A DNA stretch of 12,467 bases from Parcubacteria group bacterium (GTDB lineage Bacteria; Patescibacteriota; Minisyncoccia; SW-4-49-11), in the NCBI GenBank assembly GCA_003565105.1, contig PXDG01000162.1, forward strand, positions 1 through 12,467. Reading direction: 5' to 3'. Both the position numbers and the translations under genes were made by a program. The number at the start of each line of letters is the position of its first letter. Within the stretch, counting starts at the first letter, position 1. The notes below the pieces were generated by a model, which did no database searches, was not told where the DNA came from, and saw nothing but the letters and a program-made list of their open reading frames with translations. Shown here piece by piece: positions 1-7,000 of the stretch.

Positions 1-2
1 CA

Positions 3-494
3 TGGCGGGAGATGATACTATCTATATTTTATGGTCAAGAATCATATTGGAAAGACGTAGCAGCTCGGGAAGCTATTGATGGTGAGCTCCTCCTAAATTC
101 AGTGGAAAATATTATCAAAATTATAAATAAAGCTGTTCTACCTGACCATAATTTTTCATTATTACATACAGATTTTAATCAGAGAAACTTATTCGTAGAT
201 CCAAATACGGATGAAATAACTTCTATAATTGATTGGGAAGATGCGATGTTCGGTGATCCAATCTATGATATGGCGAGGATACGCATGTATATCTGGCACT
301 TTGATTTAGGAGAGGAGACACTTAGAACATACTACGACATATTGAATTATACAGCGGAAGAAAGACAAAGGGAGAATTTATATTGGCTATCAAGAATAAT
401 TCAATATCTAGGGTGGTATTCAGAGGAGCTAAATGCGTTCAACAGAGGTCGGATCAAATTACATCAAGACTTCCTTAGAGACTATGTGTGGTAA
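3..494 (+). CDS. APH-family phosphotransferase, C-terminal part (5' cut by window edge)
   Basis: This is the catalytic C-terminal half of an aminoglycoside-phosphotransferase-like kinase, a family that moves the ATP gamma-phosphate to antibiotics, sugars or other small molecules. The catalytic loop HTDFNQRN matches the HxDxxxxN pattern, and about 14 residues later IDWEDAMFGDP supplies the metal-binding Asp of the DFG-like motif. The frame is open to the left edge of the window (codons for W-R-E precede the ATG at 12). Family members usually have 250-300 residues, so the ATP-binding N-lobe lies outside and the ATG at 12 is unlikely to be the true start. The gene ends convergently with the resolvase, 54 bases away, and I see no clear terminator between them. 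The substrate cannot be told; a resistance role is only one possibility. The family call is firm. Confidence 0.82.
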   Translation, partial: WREMILSIFYGQESYWKDVAAREAIDGELLLNSVENIIKIINKAVLPDHNFSLLHTDFNQRNLFVDPNTDEITSIIDWEDAMFGDPIYDMARIRMYIWHFDLGEETLRTYYDILNYTAEERQRENLYWLSRIIQYLGWYSEELNAFNRGRIKLHQDFLRDYVW

Positions 495-548
495 GTCCTC
501 AGAATAGAAACTTCTTAGACATCAGTTTATGAATTTTCATATATCTTA

Positions 549-1106
549 TTATTCTACTTCTTTCTTCAGATACCGGTACACGGACATCCTCGAAATATTA
601 AACATATCGGTAATATCCTTCATTGATACCGTTGGATCTTCGTGTAAGGTTCTCAGCATCTTTACCTGAGAATCACTCAATTTTTTCCTCCTTCCTCCTG
701 TCTTCCCTCGGGCGCGAGCCGACTCCAGCCCCGCTTTCGTCCGCTCTCTTATCAGATCCCGTTCAAATTCAGCCAAGGAACCGAAAATATGAAACACCAA
801 CTTTCCTCCGGACGTTGTAGTATCTATATTTTCTTGAATAGACTTAAAACCAATTCCTATTTCCTGTAATTCCTGGACTCTTTGGATGAGATCCTTCAAG
901 GACCGGCCAAGCCGGTCCAATCTCCACACAACCAGAGTATCTCCTGGACGAATAAATTCCAAAGCTTCCTGAAGCCCTGGCCTTTCTGAAATTGATCCGG
1001 AAATTTTGTCTTCGAATATTTTATCGCACCCCTCTTTTCTCAGAGCATCGAACTGAAGTGATGCATTTTGGTCTTTTGTAGAAACTCGAACATATCCAAC
1101 AAGCAT
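549..1106 (-). CDS. Serine site-specific recombinase (resolvase/invertase family)
   Basis: This is a complete small serine recombinase of 185 residues, the usual size for Tn3-type resolvases and DNA invertases. The N-terminal catalytic domain starts with YVRVSTKDQN and places the nucleophile at Ser9 with Arg7 beside it. The conserved block WRLDRLGRSL (residues 61-70) holds the active-site Asp and Arg residues, and LAEFERDLIRERT (111-123) begins the long dimer helix. A helix-turn-helix at about 159-181 (VSMKDITDMFNISRMSVYRYL) would bind the recombination site. Such enzymes cut at paired 2-bp staggered sites and resolve plasmid multimers, resolve transposon cointegrates or invert segments. No transposase accompanies it, so plasmid multimer resolution fits best (inference). 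The ATG has only a weak ribosome-binding site. Candidate binding repeats lie directly upstream. Confidence 0.93.
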   Translation of the reverse strand: MLVGYVRVSTKDQNASLQFDALRKEGCDKIFEDKISGSISERPGLQEALEFIRPGDTLVVWRLDRLGRSLKDLIQRVQELQEIGIGFKSIQENIDTTTSGGKLVFHIFGSLAEFERDLIRERTKAGLESARARGKTGGRRKKLSDSQVKMLRTLHEDPTVSMKDITDMFNISRMSVYRYLKKEVE

Positions 1107-1130
1107 ATTTTTGTCTTAGCTTGTTTTAAT

Positions 1131-1248
1131 AGTAACACAACTCATCTTTTTTGGATATATTGTGACTTTGTTTTTGTTACTGAGTTTTGTTACTCCGTTC
1201 TCTTGATTCTTACGTGATGTCTCTCTTGATGGTTATGGTGTAACAAAA
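1131..1248. repeat. Cluster of GTAACAAAA-type repeats upstream of the resolvase; possible res site
   Basis: Four copies of a 9-bp element lie in the gap upstream of the resolvase: GTAACACAA at 1132-1140, its reverse form TTTTGTTAC at 1172-1180 and 1185-1193 (13 bp apart), and GTAACAAAA at 1240-1248. AGTAACACAACTC (1131-1143) and GAGTTTTGTTACT (1182-1194) form an inverted repeat with 12 of 13 positions matching. Resolvases act at adjacent res sites built from inverted binding sites, so these are candidate subsites. The function is inferred; a promoter/operator role is also possible. Confidence 0.45.
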
Positions 1249-1282
1249 ACGGTCGTTTGTGAGACTGGTTGGATTTTAGCTT

Positions 1283-1633
1283 TTACTTATCTTCTACCCA
1301 CAACAATACACCTTCACTTAAAACTACAATCCCTGCGAGTATTCCATATAGGTTCGAAATAACTGGATTAGAGATTATGACAACGATCGGAACCGCAGAG
1401 ATGGGAATAACCATGAGGAGTTTTCTATATACTGAAATCTTTGCAGTTAAGGAGGTTAACCCATAGATAAATAATGGAAAAGGAGTTATATACAATATCA
1501 TCATAGATTGAACTATAGCACCCTTTCTTTCCAGGCTTTCAATATCCAAAGTCAGTGCTCTTGCAAGGCTAATCCCGTATAGGACTAGTAGAATCCATGC
1601 CGTGTACATTGATATTTTCCTATAAATATTCAT
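1283..1633 (-). CDS. Small four-helix integral membrane protein, function unknown
   Basis: This 116-residue protein is almost entirely hydrophobic. Segments at about 10-27, 41-62, 71-89 and 92-112 each look long enough to span a membrane, and there is no soluble domain or catalytic motif. Lys and Arg cluster at the N-terminus (MNIYRK) and in the loop before helix 3 (SVYRKLL). I do not recognise the family; similar-looking small membrane proteins are common in Gram-positive bacteria (recollection, not a search). An AGGAGG sequence at 1653-1658 lies about 19 bases before the ATG, too far for a normal ribosome-binding site, and there is no alternative start between. The gene follows the Trp-rich ORF in the same direction after 53 bases. 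Confidence 0.6.
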   Translation of the reverse strand: MNIYRKISMYTAWILLVLYGISLARALTLDIESLERKGAIVQSMMILYITPFPLFIYGLTSLTAKISVYRKLLMVIPISAVPIVVIISNPVISNLYGILAGIVVLSEGVLLWVEDK

Positions 1634-1686
1634 AGTTCTAAATTTATATAATCCTCCTCACCGTAAAGATAATTATAGATTTCTTT

Positions 1687-2073
1687 TTAGCTACTCCAAG
1701 TATTTGTCTCACACTGACTTGAAGGTCCTACTTGATGATTAAACCACCAGATAGAGTTATAAAGAGAAGCAGGAGTTCTGACTGAATTATCGTGAACTGG
1801 ACCGAATTCGTGCCACTCTCCGGTTATATCATACCAAAGGTCTCTTGTATAGCCAGCACAATTATGACAGACACCATCATAAGCTGTCACTGAAAGATTG
1901 TCTGCCCAAAAGTCTCTATACCATGCGTAATATCCATTCATATACTTTATCTCATCATACATCCTTTTTGATATATTGAGATCTCTTCGACGATATGTGG
2001 AATTCGATGCTGCAGCTATTGATTCAGCCCAATCTACATCTTTATCAACATGAACACTCTTACCCGTTTTCAT
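1687..2073 (-). CDS. Trp/Tyr-rich hypothetical protein, probably an N-terminally truncated secreted protein
   Basis: This 128-residue ORF is rich in Trp and Tyr and has a central motif GVCHNCAGYTRDLWYDITG, in which a Cys precedes a helix-like stretch in a manner that faintly recalls NlpC/P60 or CHAP nucleophiles; I would not assign that function. The frame stays open upstream to a stop at 2137-2139 and reads an Asn/Asp/Thr-rich stretch (GAYDTNDTNDGG), typical of a linker in an exported protein, so the ATG at 2073 may lie inside an older, longer gene. A GGAGGT at 2086-2091 is 12 bases before this ATG and could allow translation. There is no signal peptide. The reading frame overlaps the end of the MazG-like fragment, which suggests that two broken genes were joined here. 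Confidence 0.5.
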   Translation of the reverse strand: MKTGKSVHVDKDVDWAESIAAASNSTYRRRDLNISKRMYDEIKYMNGYYAWYRDFWADNLSVTAYDGVCHNCAGYTRDLWYDITGEWHEFGPVHDNSVRTPASLYNSIWWFNHQVGPSSQCETNTWSS

Positions 2074-2110
2074 GTTATTTGTTCTACCTCCATCGTTGGT
2101 ATCGTTCGTG

Positions 2111-2272
2111 TCATAAGCTCCAAAGAAAGTGATCCATTAGTTCCCCAGCCTCAACCATCAAGGCTTCGCCAATACTTTTTGGTTGGTGATATTTGCCCCA
2201 ATTTCTTTCCTCTCGAAATTTCACTAATCTCTGTTCAACGTCTTGGAATGTTGTATTGGATTTATTTTTCAT
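2111..2272 (-). pseudogene. MazG-like nucleotide pyrophosphatase, N-terminal fragment
   Basis: This 53-codon ORF starts at an ATG and reads VEQRLVKFREERNWGKYHQP followed by KSIGEALMVEAGELMDHFLW. That is the hallmark start of the small all-alpha MazG/RS21-C6 (dCTPase-like) pyrophosphatases: a helix with FRxERxW, then the first metal-binding ExxE helix (EAGEL). Intact members have about 100-110 residues and carry a second acidic helix, which is missing; the frame stops right after HFLWSL. The fragment is therefore very likely inactive. The sequence after the break belongs to the reading frame of the Trp-rich ORF, so a deletion or recombination joined the two near 2110-2135. Known family members remove pyrophosphate from non-canonical or excess dNTPs. 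Confidence 0.65.
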
Positions 2273-2324
2273 AGTGGAAACATTAACATGCTAATACTTA
2301 TAAAGTTATCTAATACAAGTAAAG

Positions 2325-2351
2325 AGACTAGCTGTCTGTGACAGCTAGTCT
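2325..2351 (-). terminator. Strong hairpin terminator after the HAD gene
   Basis: A perfect 11-bp inverted repeat (GACTAGCTGTC, loop of 3, GACAGCTAGTC; extendable by one A-T pair) begins about 10 bases beyond the HAD stop codon. On the minus strand it is followed by CTCTTTACTT, a moderately T-rich tail. It fits a rho-independent terminator that closes the kinase/HAD operon. Confidence 0.75.
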
Positions 2352-2361
2352 TGGCTATTTA

Positions 2362-2943
2362 CTAAGCTTGATAAAATGTTAGATTCATTTTTTCAGCAAA
2401 TAGTCTATCTTGGTCTGTATCTCCGCAATAAGCACTGACCTTAAACTCTCTGATGAGTCTTGCGACTTCATTTGTGATGTCATATGGCTTTCCAAAAGAT
2501 ATAGTATGTCGAACTGAACCTATTTTCAATCCGTTGGATGCAATTACTAAGTCTGGATGCATCTTAAGGATATCGTCGAGTAGATCAATTGTTCTGATGT
2601 CTTCATTTGTAATGAGAACTTTTAATTCTTGCCTCAAAAGACTTTTCCAAGTACTTGAGTTTACAATGCAGTATTCTCGATGAGCCTGTAGAATATGCTG
2701 ATGTAAAATTTCAAGCTTTCGTTCTATGAAAGAGTCTTTAAAGTCAATGAAGTTTTGATCAGGTATTTTGAAAGCTTTTTGAAAGCGTCGTAAACCACCC
2801 TGAAGGCTATACCCTTTATTGTTAGGTATTGGATATGTTTCATCAGGAATTAAACCGAGATTTAACAACGCTTGGATGTTTGCGCTCTGATGAAACTTAC
2901 CAATGTAGACTAAGGTACCTTCTACATCAAATGCTGTGACCAT
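2362..2943 (-). CDS. HAD-superfamily hydrolase (probable phosphatase)
   Basis: The protein has 193 residues from the ATG at 2943, which has a good ribosome-binding site (GGAGGA, about 7 bases upstream); an in-frame TTG at 2958 is less likely because it contains that site. The HAD motifs run in order: motif I FDVEGTLV with nucleophile Asp6, motif II ASNG, a Lys in FGKPYD (motif III) and motif IV CGDTDQD. The second acid of motif I is Glu where phosphatases usually have Asp, as in some family members. A helical cap lies between motifs I and II. HAD enzymes hydrolyse phosphate esters through an aspartyl-phosphate. The kinase stop codon is only 23 bases upstream, so the two are co-expressed and may act on the same metabolite in opposite directions or in sequence (inference). 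The substrate is unknown. Confidence 0.8.
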   Translation of the reverse strand: MVTAFDVEGTLVYIGKFHQSANIQALLNLGLIPDETYPIPNNKGYSLQGGLRRFQKAFKIPDQNFIDFKDSFIERKLEILHQHILQAHREYCIVNSSTWKSLLRQELKVLITNEDIRTIDLLDDILKMHPDLVIASNGLKIGSVRHTISFGKPYDITNEVARLIREFKVSAYCGDTDQDRLFAEKMNLTFYQA

Positions 2944-2966
2944 TAGTAATTCCTCCAATCAATGTA

Positions 2967-3611
2967 CTACAGAATGAGTTTCAAAAAGTCTTCAGCCTTC
3001 TCTTTATAAGAGTCGTGAGGAACCTCAATCACCTGTATATCCATAATATTAGCAAAGTCATCTGCAAATTTCAAACATTTATTTTGCCAATCAATGTGAT
3101 ATTTTATAATGCCATCCATTCCTCCACACCTTCTCAATAAATATTCTCTCCACTTTTGATCCCTACGCTCCATTGAAGATGAAATTCTCTGAGACATTTC
3201 ATCCTCAGGAATCTTTATTACAATGTATTTAATGTTCAAAGAGTACAATCTCTGCAATAAATCTTTTTGTTGATCTACAGATATAATACAGCTGTCAATT
3301 AGGTGGGTGATGAGAAATCTCTCTCCGATAATAAACATCTCGGCATTTCCAGGATTTTCAACGAATTTAGATTGATTTAGTAATTTTTGATAATGCTCAA
3401 GAGTGTCTAGTATCTTGGATAAATGTGTAAATAATATTTCTGAAGTTATACTCTGAGACTCTTTAAGATGTTCTAGCGCTCTTTGAGTATAATGTTCTGA
3501 TAGAAATAAAAGTGAGGATGAAGGCCTGTCACTTTGCAACCCCACCCTCATATGCTTACTTATTGTAGATTTTCCAGAGGTGGAAACCCCTTCTAAAAAT
3601 ATACCTTTCAT
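2967..3611 (-). CDS. P-loop kinase, thymidylate/nucleoside-kinase-like
   Basis: The protein has 214 residues. It opens with KGIFLEGVSTSGKSTISKHM, a Walker A P-loop at residues 8-16 placed right at the N-terminus as in nucleoside, nucleoside-monophosphate and thymidylate-type kinases. FIIGERFLITHLI near the middle resembles the E/D-R 'DR(Y/F)' substrate loop, and RRDQKWREYLLRR is a basic LID-like segment. It would transfer phosphate from ATP to a nucleoside, nucleotide or other small molecule; the sequence does not say which. The ATG overlaps the stop of the upstream 50-residue ORF (ATGA), and the HAD gene follows 23 bases later, so the three form a translationally linked unit. The carbamoyltransferase fragment further upstream hints at modified-nucleotide or natural-product chemistry. 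Confidence 0.75.
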   Translation of the reverse strand: MKGIFLEGVSTSGKSTISKHMRVGLQSDRPSSSLLFLSEHYTQRALEHLKESQSITSEILFTHLSKILDTLEHYQKLLNQSKFVENPGNAEMFIIGERFLITHLIDSCIISVDQQKDLLQRLYSLNIKYIVIKIPEDEMSQRISSSMERRDQKWREYLLRRCGGMDGIIKYHIDWQNKCLKFADDFANIMDIQVIEVPHDSYKEKAEDFLKLIL

Positions 3612-3760
3612 ACTGACTCTTTAATATTATTTATCAACCACTGGCCAAGATTACTTTCAATATGATCTTCTAACTTACTCGTACCAGAGGATGTAATTTC
3701 TTTCTCTACCTGGATAATACTATTTATTTCAGATAAAAACTTTTCATCCATCATCGGCAT
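3608..3760 (-). CDS. Small hypothetical ORF coupled to the kinase (50 residues)
   Basis: This frame starts at an ATG (MPMMDEKFLSEINS), ends in GQWLINNIKESV, and its TGA overlaps the kinase ATG in an ATGA junction. Such an overlap is usual for translationally coupled genes. The product is acidic and helical-looking, with no motif that I recognise. It may be a genuine small partner of the kinase, or the tail of a larger gene that was cut when the carbamoyltransferase fragment was joined upstream. A second ATG three codons in is an alternative start. The ribosome-binding site is weak. Confidence 0.4.
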   Translation of the reverse strand: MPMMDEKFLSEINSIIQVEKEITSSGTSKLEDHIESNLGQWLINNIKESV

Positions 3761-3762
3761 CT

Positions 3763-3891
3763 CTATTCTGTGGGAGACCCTTGTTTATTTAATCGCTCTT
3801 CTTCAATAAATCGTATTTTTCCTTCTTCATTAATCAGACATGCAGACGCATCATGATTAAAAGCTGACAATCCCAATATATACCTTCCCAT
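3763..3891 (-). pseudogene. Carbamoyltransferase (NodU/CmcH/TobZ family), N-terminal fragment
   Basis: The 42-codon frame reads ILGLSAFNHDASACLI and then a Lys-Ile ... FIEEERLNK stretch. This closely matches the start of NodU/CmcH/TobZ O-carbamoyltransferases, where the segment 'hhGhxxxHDxSAxLhxdGxhhxAhEEERhxRxK' holds the conserved metal-binding His (here His13) and the EEER signature. Full-length enzymes have about 500-600 residues, so more than nine tenths is missing; the frame ends at a TAG after KQGSPTE. The fragment sits 13 bases after the stop of the initiator remnant and just upstream of the kinase/HAD pair. I infer that a carbamoyltransferase-kinase-HAD cassette once existed and lost most of its first gene. 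The fragment itself cannot be catalytic. Confidence 0.7.
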
Positions 3892-3904
3892 ATATTTCTA
3901 ATTC

Positions 3905-3999
3905 TTAATCTAATACCCCAAAATCTATCTCATAATGATTTTCCCTTCCAGTTCGAGTCGTCTTTAGAATAATCGGTTATTCTTATACTTAATGACCTT
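3905..3999 (-). pseudogene. Frameshifted 3' remnant of a winged-helix initiator gene (second copy of the 9119 end)
   Basis: Read on the minus strand, this stretch encodes LKTTRTGRENHYEIDFGVLD and a stop. It parallels LKTIRTGRENHYEIDFGVLG at the end of the intact gene at 9119. Homology reaches back to the shared ATTAAGTATAAG (3982-3993 and about 9206-9217), but about 7 bases are missing between the two conserved parts, which breaks the frame. Over the last 60 or so coding bases the copies differ mostly at third codon positions (CTG/CTA, CGG/CGA, GAG/GAA, AAC/AAT, GTG/GTA, TTG/TTA), with only two amino-acid changes. The remnant starts within a few bases of the stop codon of the large defence gene, so it marks the right-hand junction of that module as read on the minus strand. 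Confidence 0.85.
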
Positions 4000-4004
4000 T
4001 CATC

Positions 4005-7000
4005 TTATGGCTTTTCCTGGTTAAACCACAATTCACCTTCAATATCTTCATTGTTAAGCCTATATAGACCACTATAAACTAGCCGACCTCCAAATTCACT
4101 TGATCCAGAGGAAAACATTTGTTTCTCTCCACCTATCAACCAGACAATTTCCATATCATTATCTTCAAGCCACTTCTGTAAAAAATCAGCACGCATTAAA
4201 GCATAGGAAGGACCGTATTCTTCAAGGCTAGGATCAAAAAAAACAAGTTCCCCCCCATGTTCCCAGCGTCCCCACTGAGTGGGAGGATTGGTTAAACCCA
4301 TATCTTGAACCAATTCCTTGGCAGGCATGTGAAAATAAAGAGATTGATCTAGAGAATAATCGTTGCCGGCATCCTCCCATTCATATTTAGCAAAAGGAAT
4401 AAGGTGTCTAACATTGATACAACTTCTAAAAAGCTCTTCCGGTTCCCTCCAGCCAGTAAGATTACGATACATCGTGTGCCAAGGATATTCACCCAAAAAG
4501 CCTTCATGATGAGTTGATGCTGCACTTACTATAAGAGGATCACAAAGCATTTTATCCTTAACCCCTCTGGCTAATGAAGTATAGTCTCCCTTACGGATAA
4601 ATATACTGTTAATCCTAAACCACCCATCAAGATACGGACTCTCAGGATCGTCATCTAAATATTCTTTATTTTCAGACCAAAACCCATGTAAAACCAGCCA
4701 TTTAGAATTATCGCCTGGCATACTTCTTTGAAGCAGTTCAGAAAAATCAGGCAAAACTTTTTCACCCCATAAGAAGCTAGTTTTGATCACTGGGTCATTC
4801 TCATTGGGAAATGGAAAACTATAAGGCTGCCACCAGGTGCACTGCTTATTGTGGTAGGTTTTATATTCACCACTGTGCCTTGCCCAGATAGTCGGATCAA
4901 TATCTCGTTTATATATTTGCCAAGGTCCTTCATAAACATCATCATCAGGAATATCGCTATAGCCTCGATTAATCCAATGATAGTTATCAGACAGTCTAGC
5001 TAGAAACTCATGGAAGGCCATCCATTGATATTTTTTTCCAACACGCTCCATTGCTCCACCCCTTCCGTAGGAACACGTTCGCTCAAAATCAGCGAATAGC
5101 TCTTCAGTCCATCCAAACTCGTAGGCTCGTTTACAGACCCATCTTTGAGCCCACTTCCTACTAAAAGCGGCTGGTTTGTCATTACTTATTCCAGAAAGCC
5201 AACGATAATACTCTTGTTGCTCATCATTGAGTTGTGCATTTACTCTGCTATCAAACATTTCTCGTTCTTTTCTTTGATTCTCAAAGCTTCGTTCATAGTC
5301 TTCAGAATCATGCTCAATTCTTCTAATAGCCTTTAGTAATTCTTCGGTTGAAAACAAAGAATTATCTGCTTTTATTGGCTTTAATTTCTCTAAATATTCT
5401 TCTTGCAGATCGCCAGTTAATAGATCGCGTGCAAATCTCTCCTTAATCTCAAAACCATTTTCTATCTTCGGTAATGTTATAGGTATTGAAGACCAATTAT
5501 GGACACAGCCCATGGTATCATTCCCGAAGTCACCTGGAAACCCCATTATAGAACTTTTTATTCTTGAGGAGAATTCATCTCCTGCTATTTTTTCAATCTC
5601 TTTTTTCGACGGATTATCCAGTTCTGGACTGCTCTTATAAGGTGGTCTGAATTGTTCGGGAGCAATTTCCGTCGAGAGCACTCCGACATGCAAGGCGTAT
5701 TCTAAAATTCCGCGAGCATAGTCTCTAAGCAAAATATGTGGTACTGGTTTACCACCTTTAAATATTAATTCAAATGTCGTATTCGCGATAGCTTTAATGA
5801 TATCTTCCTTATTGGTATTACATACGACACCATATGCAACGGCATAAAGCCTCTCAATTAAGTACATATCCTCTATATTCGAAAACTGGTTTAATAAGTC
5901 TTCAACGAGATGGGGGTGAGATGAAAGAATTCTGACTAGGGATTTTGTTGATCGATCCCTTATTCGCCTATTCGGGGTGGTCAAGAACCAAATAAGGGTA
6001 ATAGCGCAGAGTCTAATTCTTTCTTCTTCGACAGACTCTATTTCGCCAGAATGAGACCATTCAATAATTGTTCTAACAATGGACTCGTATTCATCATCTT
6101 CCTCAGAACTATCACCGTGAGCTACATGTATAGACCAAAAGTGATCTCTTTCAGCAATCTCTTTTTTCGCAAGATTTCGATGAAGTAACTCAGCATTCCA
6201 TGGATGATTGGGCTCTGTAGACAGCTTCAACAAAATATCCAGTGCTGGATGACTGTAGTAGTGACCTTTTAAGTTATTTAAAAGCTCCAGAGTCCTTTCA
6301 GAAAATGAGCTTGGACTTCTCCATAAAACAGTGTTTTGAAAAGTTTCATCTAGTTGCCACTTCCCAATTTCAATATCATCAGGAAGCAAATCCTCTAATT
6401 CCCTATTGAAGCGCTCAGCAATAATGATGGCCAAGGCTTCGAATATTCCAGAAAAGCGATAGTAGCCATTATCTTTGAGTAATCGCCCTATAGAACCCAC
6501 ATCGGAAAAGGCTACTTCAATGTCATCTACCTGATTTACTAACTCCTGAGCAATAAAATAATCACTGAAGCGCTCATACGTAAATCTGATAATAAGATTT
6601 CCATACTGATTATCTTTATAAGAAACATCCTCAGAAAGAACACCCTCATCAATTAGTATATCGAAAAGGCTGTCCCCAGAATTCGGGTTTGGATCGTAAT
6701 TGTTTACCAGTCTTCTTACCTCTTGTTTCGGGAGCCCTTCAAGATGATCTGGTATTAATTTTGAAGATATATCGATAAGTGTGGCCTTAACGACATTCTC
6801 TTGAGGATTAAATTTCTTCTTTCTCGCTACTATTTTTTCAGTGCTATCAACATAAAAATCGAATAATGAAGTAATAGAGTTCAGCCCTTTTGGAAATGAG
6901 CTCTGCTGATTTTGTCTAAGTGATTGACAGCACATTTTCAAGAAAAGTGGATTTGTAAATTCTGGTGCCAATATTGGCACACTTGGTTTGGATATGCCTT

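Noticed and set aside
623..820. Plus-strand ORF of 65 codons opposite the resolvase
   Set aside because: It lies antisense to a well-conserved recombinase and has no recognisable motif.
2944..2958. TTG start for the HAD protein (five extra residues)
   Set aside because: The extra codons contain the GGAGGA ribosome-binding site for the ATG at 2943, and HAD proteins normally start just before motif I.
5000..5336. Short ORFs on both strands inside the large STAND gene
   Set aside because: They are alternative frames of a strongly supported 1500-residue gene and resemble no family.
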